DNA of 64,000 nt from Anaerococcus jeddahensis (GTDB lineage: Bacteria > Bacillota > Clostridia > Tissierellales > Peptoniphilaceae), in assembly GCF_001182725.1 (NCBI RefSeq), contig NZ_CWHU01000005.1, positions 310,001-374,000 on the forward strand, given 5' to 3'. The notes beneath the pieces are model-generated. The model ran no database searches, was not told the origin of the DNA, and worked only from the letters and a program-made list of their open reading frames with translations. Every line of letters starts with the position of its first letter. Position 1 is the stretch's first letter. The position numbers and the translations under genes were made by a program. This document shows, one piece after another, positions 16,540 to 25,819 of the stretch.

Positions 16540-17277
16540 ATGTCAGGACATAATAAGTGGAGCAAAATTAAAAATAAAAAAGGTAGTGAAGATGCAAGAC
16601 GTGGAAAAATCTTTACAAAATTAGGTAGAAATATTTCAGTTGCAGTAAGAGAAGGTGGAGATAATCCAGAATACAATCCAGCCTTAAAAGTTGCAATTGA
16701 TAAGGCAAAAGCAGAAAATATGCCAAATGATAATATAGAAAGAGCAATAAAAAAAGCAAGCGGCGATACAAATGGAGCAAATTTCGAAAGAATAATTTAC
16801 GAAGGATATGCAAAAGATGGAGTAGCTGTAATTGTAGATTGTCTTACAGATAATAAAAATAGGACAGCTCCAGATATTAGGCACATTTTTGACAAAAACG
16901 GTGGAAATCTTGGAACAGACGGTTCAGTAATGTTTATGTTTAACAGAAAAGGATTAATCGAAATTGAAAAAGATGGAATTGATTTTGATGAATTAATGTT
17001 AAATGTAATAGATCTTGGAGCAGAAGATGTTTCAGATGAAGATGATGTTTACCAAATAATTACAAGTGTAGAAGATTTCCAAACAGTTCTTGATGGAGTA
17101 AAAGAAGCAAATTATAAACTTTCTAAGGCAGATATTTCATATTTAGCTGATAATTTAATTGATGCACAAGAATCAAATAACAAACAAATAATGAAATTAA
17201 TCGATTCGCTTGAAGATAACGATGACGTTCAAGAAGTTTATACAAATTGGAATGTGCCAGATAATATAGAAGAATAA
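16540..17277 (+). CDS. YebC/PmpR family protein
   Basis: The 245-residue protein starts with the hallmark SGHNKWSKIKNKK and DARRGKIFTKLGR, followed by NPALKVAIDKAKAENMPNDNIERAI and RTAPDIRHIFDKNGGNLG. The family has long been annotated as a transcriptional regulator. More recent work links some members to translation of proline-rich stretches. It has a TAGGAGG ribosome binding site and ends 1 bp before lgt, forming part of a yigZ-yebC-lgt unit. Confidence 0.95.
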   Translation: MSGHNKWSKIKNKKGSEDARRGKIFTKLGRNISVAVREGGDNPEYNPALKVAIDKAKAENMPNDNIERAIKKASGDTNGANFERIIYEGYAKDGVAVIVDCLTDNKNRTAPDIRHIFDKNGGNLGTDGSVMFMFNRKGLIEIEKDGIDFDELMLNVIDLGAEDVSDEDDVYQIITSVEDFQTVLDGVKEANYKLSKADISYLADNLIDAQESNNKQIMKLIDSLEDNDDVQEVYTNWNVPDNIEE

Positions 17278-17278
17278 T

Positions 17279-18040
17279 ATGTTAAATTTTAATATAGACA
17301 GGGTAGCTTTTTCAATTTTTGGAATTGATATCTACTGGTATGCAATATTAATAATTACGGGAGTATTGATTGGAGCAAAATTCGCTCAGAAAGAATTTGT
17401 AAAAAGAGGATTTGAAGAAGATTTTATTTACGATATGCTTTTTGTAATTTTGCCACTTGCAATAATAGGAGCAAGAGCTTGGTATGTCATTTTTGAATGG
17501 GATATGTACAAAAATGATCCAATTCAAATTTTAAATTTCAGAGCAGGAGGGCTTGCTATCCATGGTGGAATTTTATTTGCAATAATCGGCATTTATTTTT
17601 ATGCCAAGAAAAAAGAAATTCCACTAATAGATTTGTTAGATATTTTGGCACCATCATTAGCTTTTGGTCAAGCTATTGGAAGGTGGGGGAATTTTGTAAA
17701 TGGAGAAGCTCACGGAAGAGCTACAAATTTACCTTGGGCAATAATAGTTGATGGAGTAAAAGTCCACCCTACATTTTTATATGAATCAATTGGAGATTTT
17801 TTAATATTTTTATTTTTAATAAATTATAGGAAAAAAAATCCGAAAAAAGGAATTCAAACATCAATTTATTTTATGGCCTATGGGATATTGAGATTTTTTG
17901 TAGAAGGACTAAGAACAGATTCATTAATGATAGGACAATTTAGAATGGCTCAGCTTACAAGTGTGATTTATTTACTTGTAGGAATTTATTTATTTGTAAA
18001 ATATAAAAATATAAATTTAAAACCATATAGAAAAAAATAA
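17279..18040 (+). CDS. lgt: Prolipoprotein diacylglyceryl transferase
   Basis: Transfers diacylglycerol from phosphatidylglycerol to the lipobox cysteine of prolipoproteins in the cytoplasmic membrane. The 253-residue protein has about seven membrane segments, RAGGLAIHGG (about 89-98) and the signature GRWGNFVNGEAHG (about 133-145), with a conserved FLYES segment afterwards. The start is one base after the yebC stop. It ends in a terminator that adjoins the first copy of the dispersed inverted-repeat element. Confidence 0.95.
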   Translation: MLNFNIDRVAFSIFGIDIYWYAILIITGVLIGAKFAQKEFVKRGFEEDFIYDMLFVILPLAIIGARAWYVIFEWDMYKNDPIQILNFRAGGLAIHGGILFAIIGIYFYAKKKEIPLIDLLDILAPSLAFGQAIGRWGNFVNGEAHGRATNLPWAIIVDGVKVHPTFLYESIGDFLIFLFLINYRKKNPKKGIQTSIYFMAYGILRFFVEGLRTDSLMIGQFRMAQLTSVIYLLVGIYLFVKYKNINLKPYRKK

Positions 18041-18057
18041 ACAGTTTAGGCTGTTTT
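18039..18057 (+). terminator. Terminator downstream of lgt
   Basis: AAACAG / CTGTTTT (18039-18044 with 18051-18057) directly overlaps the lgt stop. A near-identical 19-base sequence recurs at 18195-18213 on the far side of the repeat element. Confidence 0.6.
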
Positions 18058-18060
18058 AGA

Positions 18061-18190
18061 ACGTAGAAAAATCCTCAAGCACGAATATCTGAATCCGAAA
18101 ATTGGTGATTTCTAAATTTTAAAATTTGAAATCAAATCAATTTTTTTCGTATGATATTCTTAGCATGAGGATTTGTAAACTTTGCAAACA
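18061..18190. repeat. Dispersed inverted-repeat element, copy 1 (short form)
   Basis: A long imperfect hairpin of about 130 bp. The left arm (18069-18112) contains AAATCCTCA, CAAGCACGAATATCTGA and GATTTC. The right arm (18124-18174) contains GAAATCAAATCAATTT, TATGATATTCTTAGCA and TGAGGATTT. Outer stem, GAATATC/GATATTC stem and ATTG..GATTTC / GAAATC..CAAT stem all pair. The apical part is only about 15 bases. Related copies lie at 37941-38235 and 47320-47498. The region to 18382 holds no gene. Confidence 0.8.
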
Positions 18191-18194
18191 TTTG

Positions 18195-18216
18195 AAACAG
18201 CTTAGGCTGTTTTTTT
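18195..18216 (+). terminator. Terminator after repeat copy 1
   Basis: AAACAGC (18195-18201) and GCTGTTT (18206-18212) pair around a TTAG loop, with a continuing T-tract. It duplicates the lgt terminator sequence at 18039-18057. Confidence 0.75.
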
Positions 18217-18317
18217 ATTGAAAATTTTTATTTTGGGAATTAATACCACTTTTTTGAAAATTCTTCAAAAAAATAGAAAATTTTAAGAAAAATTAGAAAA
18301 AAATAATTTTATAATCC

Positions 18318-18346
18318 TTTACAATTTAAAGATTTTAGTATAAAAT
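18318..18346 (+). promoter_or_regulatory. Promoter of the division cluster
   Basis: TTTACA (18318-18323) and TAAAAT (18341-18346) are separated by 17 bp, just upstream of the MraZ-type boxes. Confidence 0.55.
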
Positions 18347-18353
18347 ATAGGTG

Positions 18354-18379
18354 AAGTGGAAATAAGTGGTAGAAGGTGG
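18354..18379 (+). promoter_or_regulatory. MraZ operator: three GTGG boxes at 10-bp period
   Basis: GTGG occurs at 18356-18359, 18366-18369 and 18376-18379, two of them as AAGTGG, exactly one helical turn apart between the promoter and the mraZ start. MraZ is known to bind direct TGG-containing repeats upstream of its own gene, so this is the likely autoregulatory site. The last box overlaps the ribosome binding site. Confidence 0.7.
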
Positions 18380-18382
18380 GTC

Positions 18383-18796
18383 ATGTTTCTAGGAGAATTC
18401 ATTCATAAATTAGATTCTAAAAATAGAATAATGATGCCAAGTGAATTTAGAGATGATCTTGGAAATGAATTTTATGTAACCAAGGGCCCAGAACGCTCAT
18501 TAGTTTTATATACTATTGAAGAGTTTGAAAAACGTGCAAAAAAGTACGAAGAATTATCCTACCAAAATAAAAACAATAGGGCGATAAAAAGATTGTTTTT
18601 TTCTTCCACTATCAAGGCTTATTTGGATAAACAAGGGCGAGTTTTATTAAATAAGCAATTACGCGACTATGCTAATTTAAACAAAGAGGCTATTATAATC
18701 GGAAATAATTCAAACATTGAAATTTGGGATTTGGATAATTGGAATGATTATATTGGTGATGTTGAAGTGAACTTATCAGAAATTATGGATCAGTAA
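18383..18796 (+). CDS. mraZ: Transcriptional regulator MraZ
   Basis: The 137-residue SpoVT/AbrB-like regulator binds repeats upstream of the division cluster. It has the two MraZ half-domains, MFLGEFIHKLDSKNRIMMP and later KAYLDKQGRVLLNKQLRDYA, each with the D-x-K/Q-x-R/G-R pattern. ATG 18383 is chosen over an upstream in-frame start at 18356. It has an AAGGTGGG ribosome binding site and gives the family N-terminus. It ends 1 bp before rsmH and heads the operon through nrdR. Confidence 0.95.
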   Translation: MFLGEFIHKLDSKNRIMMPSEFRDDLGNEFYVTKGPERSLVLYTIEEFEKRAKKYEELSYQNKNNRAIKRLFFSSTIKAYLDKQGRVLLNKQLRDYANLNKEAIIIGNNSNIEIWDLDNWNDYIGDVEVNLSEIMDQ

Positions 18797-18797
18797 T

Positions 18798-19718
18798 ATG
18801 GAATTTTCTCACAAATCAGTTTTATTAAATGAAACAATAGAAAACTTAAATATAAAAGAAGATGGAATATATGCTGACCTAACTTTGGGTAAGGGAGGCC
18901 ATTCTAAAGAAATTTTAAAAAAATTATCACCAAAGGGTCTTTTAATTGGCTTAGATCAAGATAAGGATGCTATCAAAGCAGCTAGAGAAAATTTGAAAGA
19001 TTTTTCTAATGTCTTATATTTTAATGAGAATTTTGAAAATATTGAAAATGTCCTTGATGAAGCTGGTTTTAATAGGATAGATGGCGCTTTGATGGATATT
19101 GGCGTAAGTTCTTACCAAATTGACAATGGAGATAGAGGTTTTTCTTACATGAAAGACGGTCCTTTGGATATGAGGATGAACGAAGATAATGAGTTAACAG
19201 CAAAACAAATTGTCAATGATTACTCTTTGGATGAGCTTTGGGAAATTTTCTCCAAATATGGCGAGGAAAGATATTCGAAAACAATTGCTAAGGCAATAGT
19301 AGATTACAGAAAAATGCACGAAATTAATACAACTTTACAACTCCGAAATATTGTTATGAAATCTGTAAATACTAACGAAGCTCATCCTGAAAAAAGAGTA
19401 TTCCAAGCTTTAAGAATTGAAGTTAATAGAGAACTTGAAGTTTTGGAAAATACTTTAGAAAAAATTGTAGATCATCTTAACAAAAATGGAAGATTATGTG
19501 TAATAACTTTTCATTCTTTGGAAGACAGGATCGTTAAAAATAAATTTAAAGAGATGAGTAAAAAATGTATTTGTCCACCTGATTTTCCTGTATGCGTTTG
19601 CAATCACGAAAAAAAGGTTAAAATAATTAGCAAAAAACCTATTTTACCAAAAAAAGAAGAACTTAAAGTAAATAGTAGGTCACATAGTGCTAAGCTTAGA
19701 GTTTGTGAGAGGGTTTGA
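18798..19718 (+). CDS. rsmH: 16S rRNA (cytosine1402-N4)-methyltransferase RsmH
   Basis: Methylates N4 of C1402 in 16S rRNA using S-adenosylmethionine. The 306-residue protein begins HKSVLLNETIENL and carries the SAM-binding DLTLGKGGHS (about 27-36), GALMDIGVSSYQID, DMRMN, QALRIEVNRELE and ITFHSLEDRIVK, followed by a CICPPDFPVCVC segment near the C-terminus. This is the standard second gene of the division cluster, read together with mraZ and the ftsL-like gene. Confidence 0.97.
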   Translation: MEFSHKSVLLNETIENLNIKEDGIYADLTLGKGGHSKEILKKLSPKGLLIGLDQDKDAIKAARENLKDFSNVLYFNENFENIENVLDEAGFNRIDGALMDIGVSSYQIDNGDRGFSYMKDGPLDMRMNEDNELTAKQIVNDYSLDELWEIFSKYGEERYSKTIAKAIVDYRKMHEINTTLQLRNIVMKSVNTNEAHPEKRVFQALRIEVNRELEVLENTLEKIVDHLNKNGRLCVITFHSLEDRIVKNKFKEMSKKCICPPDFPVCVCNHEKKVKIISKKPILPKKEELKVNSRSHSAKLRVCERV

Positions 19719-19719
19719 T

Positions 19720-20118
19720 ATGGCAAGCGCTTTGAAAAAAAGAAAAGTTAATAAAAATTTAAATAAAAGAGTAAAGCTAAGTTTGCATAATCAAGCTTCT
19801 TATGATATAAAGTTTAGATGTAATAAACTTCAAAAAAAAGATAGGAAGTTTAAAGTTAGAGTCTTAGCTTTATTATTTTTATCTTTTATTTTTATGGCTT
19901 TTGTTACTATACATAATTATATAAAATTGAATAATAGAAGAAACGAGTATAATAAATTACAAAGTCAATATACATCTTATCAATTAACTAGAGATAGGTT
20001 AAATAAAGACCTTGAAGATTCTGTTAATTTGAAAGAAATTCAAAGATATGCAATGGAAAATCTAGGCATGATTTACGAAAATAAAGATAATGTTGTATAT
20101 CTTAATATTGATAGGTAG
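19720..20118 (+). CDS. FtsL/DivIC-like septum formation protein
   Basis: The 132-residue protein has a highly basic cytoplasmic tail (1-48), one membrane helix (about 50-66) and an extracellular coiled coil (about 70-105). It ends LKEIQRYAMENLGM, a hydrophobic motif typical of FtsL/DivIC/FtsB septum proteins. Its position directly after rsmH is the usual place of ftsL. ATG 19720 is chosen because it follows the rsmH stop by one base. An earlier in-frame start at 19687 would overlap rsmH. Sequence alone does not separate FtsL from DivIC. Confidence 0.8.
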   Translation: MASALKKRKVNKNLNKRVKLSLHNQASYDIKFRCNKLQKKDRKFKVRVLALLFLSFIFMAFVTIHNYIKLNNRRNEYNKLQSQYTSYQLTRDRLNKDLEDSVNLKEIQRYAMENLGMIYENKDNVVYLNIDR

Positions 20119-20123
20119 GAGAA

Positions 20124-21074
20124 ATGGAAAATACAATTTTAATTATTTTAATAAGTTTGGTATTAACTTTGATTTTGGGAAAACTTATTATTCCTATTTT
20201 AAGATCAAGTCATATCGGACAAAATATTAGACAAGAAGGACCAAAAAGTCATTACGGAAAAGCAGGTACACCAACCATGGGCGGTATTATATTTTTAATA
20301 TCAGCACTTGTTTTGACATTGATATTTGTTCCTTTTTCTATGAAAACTTTTATATTACTATTATCAACATTTGGCTTTGGAGCAATTGGTTTTATAGATG
20401 ATTTTAGAAAATTAGTTTTGAAAAGATCATTAGGCCTTACTGCAAAACAAAAAATAATACTTCAAGTTCTTATATCTTTTATAATTGCAGTTTTATGTTT
20501 TATTTACCAAAATGACACGATAACAAAATTATGGATTCCTTTTACAGATATAAGATTAAATGTTTCGATTTTAGGAATTCCAATAATGATGTTTATTATG
20601 ATTGGAACATCAAATGCGGTAAATTTGACTGATGGACTTGATGGACTTTCTAGTCAAGTATCCGTACCAGTATTTTTGACTTTAATTATTTTAAGCCAAA
20701 ATATTGAAGATAAACTATTCGCAAGTATTATGCTTGGAGGAGTTTTAGGATTTTTATTTTACAATTCAAACCCTGCAAGTGTATTTATGGGAGATACAGG
20801 TTCAATGGCAATTGGTGGAGCTGTAGTTGGACTTGCAATAAACATGGGAATGCCTATATTTTTAATTATTCTTGGAGGAGTTTATGTTGCTGAATCATTA
20901 AGTGTAATAATTCAAGTGGCATCATATAAATTTAGAAATAAAAAGAGAATATTTTTAATGACACCAATCCACCATCATTATGAATTGAAAGGATACAAAG
21001 AACCAAAAATAGTTACTGGTTTCACAATAGTATCAGTGATTTTATCTTTGATTACTTTACTCGCAGTATTATGA
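20124..21074 (+). CDS. mraY: Phospho-N-acetylmuramoyl-pentapeptide transferase MraY
   Basis: Makes lipid I from UDP-MurNAc-pentapeptide and undecaprenyl phosphate in the membrane. The 316-residue protein has about ten membrane helices. It carries the aspartate pair in GFIDDFRKLVLKRSLGL (D92/D93), NLTDGLDGL (about 168-176), FMGDTGSM and the histidine motif PIHHHYELKGYKE (about 281-293). It follows the ftsL-like gene by 5 bp and overlaps murD by 4 bp. No ftsI, murE or murF lies between ftsL and mraY, unlike the common gene order. Confidence 0.97.
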   Translation: MENTILIILISLVLTLILGKLIIPILRSSHIGQNIRQEGPKSHYGKAGTPTMGGIIFLISALVLTLIFVPFSMKTFILLLSTFGFGAIGFIDDFRKLVLKRSLGLTAKQKIILQVLISFIIAVLCFIYQNDTITKLWIPFTDIRLNVSILGIPIMMFIMIGTSNAVNLTDGLDGLSSQVSVPVFLTLIILSQNIEDKLFASIMLGGVLGFLFYNSNPASVFMGDTGSMAIGGAVVGLAINMGMPIFLIILGGVYVAESLSVIIQVASYKFRNKKRIFLMTPIHHHYELKGYKEPKIVTGFTIVSVILSLITLLAVL

Positions 21075-22384
21075 AAAAAGTTTTAGTTTACGGATTAGGA
21101 ATTACAGGAATATCAACAGTAAAGACCTTGGACAAATTAGGTTTTAAAGTCTATACTTATGATAAAAATAAAATTAATGACGATAGATTAGAGGGCTATA
21201 ATTATAGCCCTATTTCTGATGTAAAAATTGAAGACAAATATGATTTTGTAGTAAAATCACCTGGCATAAGACCAGATGATGAAATTATTAAAATTTTAGA
21301 AAAAAACAATGAGATAATTACAGATATTGAATTATCACAAAGACTTTTTTCTGATAAAAAAACTATAGCAATTACAGGTACAAATGGAAAAACTACAACT
21401 ACTTCTCTTATAACTTATGTTTTAAATGAAAGTGGTAAAAATGCAATAAGTGTTGGAAATATTGGAGAAGGTATTCTTTGGCAAATGCAAAATAAAAAAG
21501 GAGTATTTGTTGAAGAAATTTCATCATTTCAACTTCATAACACCAAATATTTTAAGCCACACATAGGAGGAATTTTAAATATTACACCAGATCACATTGA
21601 TTGGCATGGTTCATTTGAAAACTATATTGAAGATAAATTAAAGCTTGTCATAAATCAAGATGAAAATGACTATTTGATCCTTAATCATGATGATGAAATT
21701 TTAAGAAAAAATAAGGATAAGTTTAAAGGTAAAATTTATGAATTTTCTATAAAGGAAGAAGTTCAAAGAGGAATTTATTTAAAAAATGATAGTCTTTATT
21801 TAAAAGATGAAAAAGAAATATTTTTATTAAATAGAGAAGACTTAAATATTGTAGGAGATCACAATTTATTAAACGCATCTTGTGCAATTCTTTGCCTATA
21901 TTTGTTTGGCCTTGATTTAGATGAAATTATCAAACACACAAAAACTTTTAAGGCAATTAGTCATAGGCTTGAATTTGTTAAAAAAATAAAAAATGTTTCG
22001 TTTTTTAATGATTCAAAGGCTACAAATGTAGATAGTGCCATAAAAGCTATAAATAGTTTTGATAAAAATATTATTTTAATAGCTGGTGGCTATGATAAAA
22101 AAATTGATTATTCTCCCTTATTTGAAAATTCTAAAGGAAAGATCAAAGCCATGATTTTATTGGGTCAAACTAAGGGGATTCTAGAAGATCTTTGTAAAAA
22201 ATATAAAATAAATTATTATATAGTTAATAATATGAAAGAAGCAGTAGATAAATCTTTTGAAATTATGAAAGATTTTGATACGGTTTTATTATCACCAGCA
22301 AGTGCAAGCTGGGGCATGTATGATAATTATATGCAAAGAGGAGATGACTTTAAAAATAGAGTTTTAGAAAAGGAAAATATATGA
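21071..22384 (+). CDS. murD: UDP-N-acetylmuramoyl-L-alanine--D-glutamate ligase MurD
   Basis: Adds D-glutamate to UDP-MurNAc-L-Ala in the cytoplasm. The 437-residue protein has an N-terminal Rossmann-like UDP-binding part, the ATP loop GTNGKTTTT (about 103-111), the middle-domain EISSFQLH and NITPDHIDWHG, and a C-terminal domain with FNDSKATNVDSAI and LLSPASASWGMYDNY. ATG overlaps the mraY stop (ATGA) and its own stop overlaps the murG start, which implies coupled translation. Confidence 0.97.
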   Translation: MKKVLVYGLGITGISTVKTLDKLGFKVYTYDKNKINDDRLEGYNYSPISDVKIEDKYDFVVKSPGIRPDDEIIKILEKNNEIITDIELSQRLFSDKKTIAITGTNGKTTTTSLITYVLNESGKNAISVGNIGEGILWQMQNKKGVFVEEISSFQLHNTKYFKPHIGGILNITPDHIDWHGSFENYIEDKLKLVINQDENDYLILNHDDEILRKNKDKFKGKIYEFSIKEEVQRGIYLKNDSLYLKDEKEIFLLNREDLNIVGDHNLLNASCAILCLYLFGLDLDEIIKHTKTFKAISHRLEFVKKIKNVSFFNDSKATNVDSAIKAINSFDKNIILIAGGYDKKIDYSPLFENSKGKIKAMILLGQTKGILEDLCKKYKINYYIVNNMKEAVDKSFEIMKDFDTVLLSPASASWGMYDNYMQRGDDFKNRVLEKENI

Positions 22385-23475
22385 AAGTTATAGTATCTGG
22401 TGGAGGAACTGGTGGACACATATATCCAGCCATAGCCATGTGCCAAAAATTAGAAGAAGAAATAGAAAATTTGGAAATTTTATATGTTGGCCTAAATGAT
22501 GGTCCAGAAAAGAGAATAGTAAAAAAATATGGTTATAAATTTAAAGCCATAGATGCTATGGGCCTTCCAAGAAGAATTTCAAAGAGACTTTTCAAATCAC
22601 TTTTTACTAATTTTAAAGGATTTAATGAAGCAAAAAAAATAATAAAAGAATTTAAACCAGATTTGGTAATAGGTACTGGAGGATATGTTTGTGCCCCAAT
22701 TCTTTACCAAGCAAGTAAAAAACATATTAAAACTTTGATTCACGAATCAAATTCTTTTCCTGGTGTTACAACAAGGTTTTTATCAAACAAAGTTGATTTA
22801 GTTTGCATTTCATTTGAAGAGGCAAAAAAACATTTGAAAAACCAAAATAACGTATATGTAACAGGAAATCCAGTAAGAACAAGTTTTAATACTTCTTATA
22901 GTCAAAAAGATTTAGAAAATCTTGGCATAAAAAAAGATAGACCAGTTGTATTTTCTTTTGGTGGATCAAATGGATCAAAATTTTTGAATGAAGCAGTTAG
23001 TCAAATGAGTGAGCTTTTGGATGGAAAATTTTACCTACTTCATCAAACAGGACCCAAAAATTACGATGATTTTATAAAAAATACCAAAGAAAATAAATAT
23101 ATAAAGGCATTTTCTTATATTGATAATATAGATTTGTTTTATGCAGTAAGTGATCTTGTAATAGCATCATCAGGGGCGATGAGTTTAAGTGAAATTTCAA
23201 ATCTAAAAAAAGCTTCAATTTTAATTCCAAAAGCCTACACAACTGAAAATCATCAAGAATACAATGCAAGATCATATCTTGAAAAAGGTGCGTGTTCTAT
23301 GATTTTGGAAAAAGAATTAAATGGAAAAATCCTTTATGATAATATCCTAAGTATAGTAGAAGATAAAGAAAAATTAAAGGATATGGGAGAAAAAGCATCT
23401 CTTTTACAAAATCCAAATGCAAGTGATGATATTTTTAATCTTATAAAAAAACTAATGGGAATAGATAATGAGTAA
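22381..23475 (+). CDS. murG: Undecaprenyldiphospho-muramoylpentapeptide beta-N-acetylglucosaminyltransferase MurG
   Basis: Converts lipid I to lipid II on the cytoplasmic face of the membrane. The 364-residue GT28 enzyme has the GGGTGGHIYPA loop (7-17), GTGGYVCAP, the LIHESNSFPG acceptor segment, and the donor-binding FSFGGSNGSK, SGAMSLSE and ENHQEYNAR motifs. It overlaps murD by 4 bp and ftsQ by 8 bp. Confidence 0.97.
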   Translation: MKVIVSGGGTGGHIYPAIAMCQKLEEEIENLEILYVGLNDGPEKRIVKKYGYKFKAIDAMGLPRRISKRLFKSLFTNFKGFNEAKKIIKEFKPDLVIGTGGYVCAPILYQASKKHIKTLIHESNSFPGVTTRFLSNKVDLVCISFEEAKKHLKNQNNVYVTGNPVRTSFNTSYSQKDLENLGIKKDRPVVFSFGGSNGSKFLNEAVSQMSELLDGKFYLLHQTGPKNYDDFIKNTKENKYIKAFSYIDNIDLFYAVSDLVIASSGAMSLSEISNLKKASILIPKAYTTENHQEYNARSYLEKGACSMILEKELNGKILYDNILSIVEDKEKLKDMGEKASLLQNPNASDDIFNLIKKLMGIDNE

Positions 23476-24247
23476 TAAAAATAGGAAAAGAAAAAAATTA
23501 AAAAGAAAAAATAAAGTTTTTACACCATTTTATATAATTTTTTTATTATTTATTGTCGCATCAATTTTAGTATTTAATTTATTTAACCACGATTATTATA
23601 AAATTTCTCAAGTTTACATAAAGGGAAATAAGATTTTAACAAAAGATAGAATTTTAAATAAGTTAAATAATCCTATGGGAACAAATATAATTTTATATGA
23701 CAAAGAAGAAGGCATAGAAAATCTTAAAAAAGAAGATCTTATTAAAAGCGTTTCAATAGAAAAAGAATGGCCTGATAAAATAACTGTTAAAGTAAAAGAA
23801 GAATATCCATATATGATTGCTCGCTACAAAAAAGACAATTATCTACTTGCAAATACGGGAAAAGTATTGGATAAAACTTCAAAAGTTGAAAATGATTCTT
23901 TACTAAAAATAAAGGGTTTAAAAAGTAAACCACAAATAGGAAAAAAATTTAGCACTAATAAAAATATAATTAAATTTGTTGAATCAATACAAAAGCTAAA
24001 ATATGCTAATGACATAAAAGAAATTGACTTGGAAAACTATCATGAAATTGGTATAATAATAAATGATATTCAGATTAATTTCGGAGATTTAAAAAATTAT
24101 AATTATAAACTAAAGCTGCTTGATTCGATTTTGAAAGATTTAGAAAATAAGAAATTAAATGCTTATTCTATTAGTTTTGATAAAGGAAAGAATCCGGTAG
24201 TTGAAGTTGAAGAAAAAAGTCTTGACGAAAAAGATGAAAATAATTAA
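23468..24247 (+). CDS. FtsQ/DivIB-type cell division protein
   Basis: The 259-residue bitopic protein has a lysine/arginine-rich cytoplasmic tail (1-18), one membrane helix (about 20-39) and a POTRA domain (about 43-112; [37 protein letters not shown]). A beta domain ending in a charged tail follows. DivIB stabilises the divisome through DivIC/FtsL. Its place between murG and ftsZ matches the Gram-positive division cluster. No ftsA follows. Confidence 0.9.
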   Translation: MSNKNRKRKKLKRKNKVFTPFYIIFLLFIVASILVFNLFNHDYYKISQVYIKGNKILTKDRILNKLNNPMGTNIILYDKEEGIENLKKEDLIKSVSIEKEWPDKITVKVKEEYPYMIARYKKDNYLLANTGKVLDKTSKVENDSLLKIKGLKSKPQIGKKFSTNKNIIKFVESIQKLKYANDIKEIDLENYHEIGIIINDIQINFGDLKNYNYKLKLLDSILKDLENKKLNAYSISFDKGKNPVVEVEEKSLDEKDENN

Positions 24248-24279
24248 AAAATATTATTCTTAATGAAACGGGGGAGAAG

Positions 24280-25362
24280 ATGGCAAATATTAATATGGAA
24301 GTAGAAAATAACGCCTTAGCCAAAATAAAAGTAATTGGAGTTGGTGGAGGTGGAAATAATGCTATAAGCAGAATGAGAGAGGGTGGCCTTTCTGGAGTAG
24401 AATTTATAGCACTAAACACAGACCTTCAAACTTTAAATGAAGCAAATGCTGACGTAAAATTACAAATTGGTGCAAAGCTTACAAGAGGACTTGGAGCTGG
24501 AGCTAATCCTGAAATTGGTGAAAAAGCTGCTGAAGAAAGTGAATCAGAAATTGATCAGTCACTTAAGGGAGCAGATATGGTATTTATCACTGCCGGAATG
24601 GGTGGTGGAACTGGTACTGGAGCAGCCCCTGTTGTAGCAAAAAAAGCAAAAGAACAAGGTATACTTACAGTAGGTGTTGTAACTCGTCCTTTTACATTTG
24701 AAGGAAGAAAAAGACAAACATCTGCAGAAGGTGGAATAGAAGCTTTAAAAGAAAGCGTTGATACATTAATTACAATTCCAAACGATAGACTTTTACAAAT
24801 CGTAGAAAAAAGAACTTCAATGGTTGATGCTTTTAAAATGGCTGACCAAGTACTTATGGATGCTGTAAGTGGTATTTCTGAACTTATAGCTGTGCCAAAT
24901 GTTATTAACCTTGACTTTGCCGATGTTAAATCAATTATGTCTGACCAAGGAATAGCTCACATGGGAATTGGCAGAGCAAGCGGTGAAAATAGAGCGGTAG
25001 ATGCTGCAAAAGCTGCAGTAAATTCTCCACTTCTTGAAACATCAATCGAAGGAGCTAATGCTGTATTATTAAACGTAACAGCAGCAGAAGTTGGTCTAAT
25101 GGAAGCTAACGAAGCAGCAGAATTAATAAGAGATCACATTGATTCAGATGCTAACATCATATTTGGTGTAGGTAGCGATGAATCCTTGGGAGAGGATATT
25201 AAAATTACAGTAATAGCTACTGGATTTGACCAAGATAATCAAAGAAGAGAAGTAATAGAAACTAGAAGACCTTCACAAAGTGCAAGTCAAAGACCAGCAC
25301 AAAGAAGTCAAAAATCTTCAAATCCATTTGATGATATAGATCTTCCAGACTTCTTAAAATAA
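24280..25362 (+). CDS. ftsZ: Cell division protein FtsZ
   Basis: Tubulin-like GTPase that forms the Z ring. The 360-residue protein has [12 protein letters not shown], the tubulin signature [13 protein letters not shown] (about 107-119), [15 protein letters not shown] and the T7 loop [11 protein letters not shown]. After a short glutamine/serine-rich linker it ends [11 protein letters not shown], the conserved C-terminal peptide that binds partner proteins. The linker is short (about 25 residues). There is a strong GGGGGAG site before the ATG. Confidence 0.98.
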   Translation: MANINMEVENNALAKIKVIGVGGGGNNAISRMREGGLSGVEFIALNTDLQTLNEANADVKLQIGAKLTRGLGAGANPEIGEKAAEESESEIDQSLKGADMVFITAGMGGGTGTGAAPVVAKKAKEQGILTVGVVTRPFTFEGRKRQTSAEGGIEALKESVDTLITIPNDRLLQIVEKRTSMVDAFKMADQVLMDAVSGISELIAVPNVINLDFADVKSIMSDQGIAHMGIGRASGENRAVDAAKAAVNSPLLETSIEGANAVLLNVTAAEVGLMEANEAAELIRDHIDSDANIIFGVGSDESLGEDIKITVIATGFDQDNQRREVIETRRPSQSASQRPAQRSQKSSNPFDDIDLPDFLK

Positions 25363-25363
25363 A

Positions 25364-25819
25364 ATGAAGTGTCCATATTGCGACTCAAATGATACAAAAG
25401 TTATAGATTCTAGAGCAACTGAAGATAATCACGCCATTAGAAGAAGAAGGCTTTGCCAAACTTGTAATAAAAGATTTTCAACATACGAAAGATATGAAGA
25501 TCAAATTTTGATGGTTGTAAAAAAAGACAACACCAGAGAATCTTTTGATAGGTCAAAACTTATTAGTGGTATTGTAAAATCCTGCGAGAAAAGGCCGGTA
25601 AGTATGGAAGAAATTGAAAAAATTGCTGATCAAGTTGAAGTTTCTATAAATCATATAGGTAAAAAGGAAGTATCGTCCACTACCATTGGAAAATTTGTCA
25701 TGGAACATCTAAAAAAAATAGATCCTGTAGCCTATGTAAGATTTGCATCAGTTTATAGGGAATTTAAAGATGTTGAAAGTTTCTATAAAGAAATTAAAAA
25801 TTTAAAAGATAAAAATTAG
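25364..25819 (+). CDS. nrdR: Transcriptional repressor NrdR
   Basis: Zinc-finger and ATP-cone repressor of ribonucleotide reductase genes. The 151-residue protein begins MKCPYCDSNDTKVIDSRATE with cysteines 3 and 6, then C31 and C34 in LCQTCNKRF, forming the zinc ribbon. It continues with VVKKDNTRESFDRSKL and an ATP-cone domain to about residue 140. It starts one base after ftsZ. Its nrd targets are not in this window. Confidence 0.97.
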   Translation: MKCPYCDSNDTKVIDSRATEDNHAIRRRRLCQTCNKRFSTYERYEDQILMVVKKDNTRESFDRSKLISGIVKSCEKRPVSMEEIEKIADQVEVSINHIGKKEVSSTTIGKFVMEHLKKIDPVAYVRFASVYREFKDVESFYKEIKNLKDKN

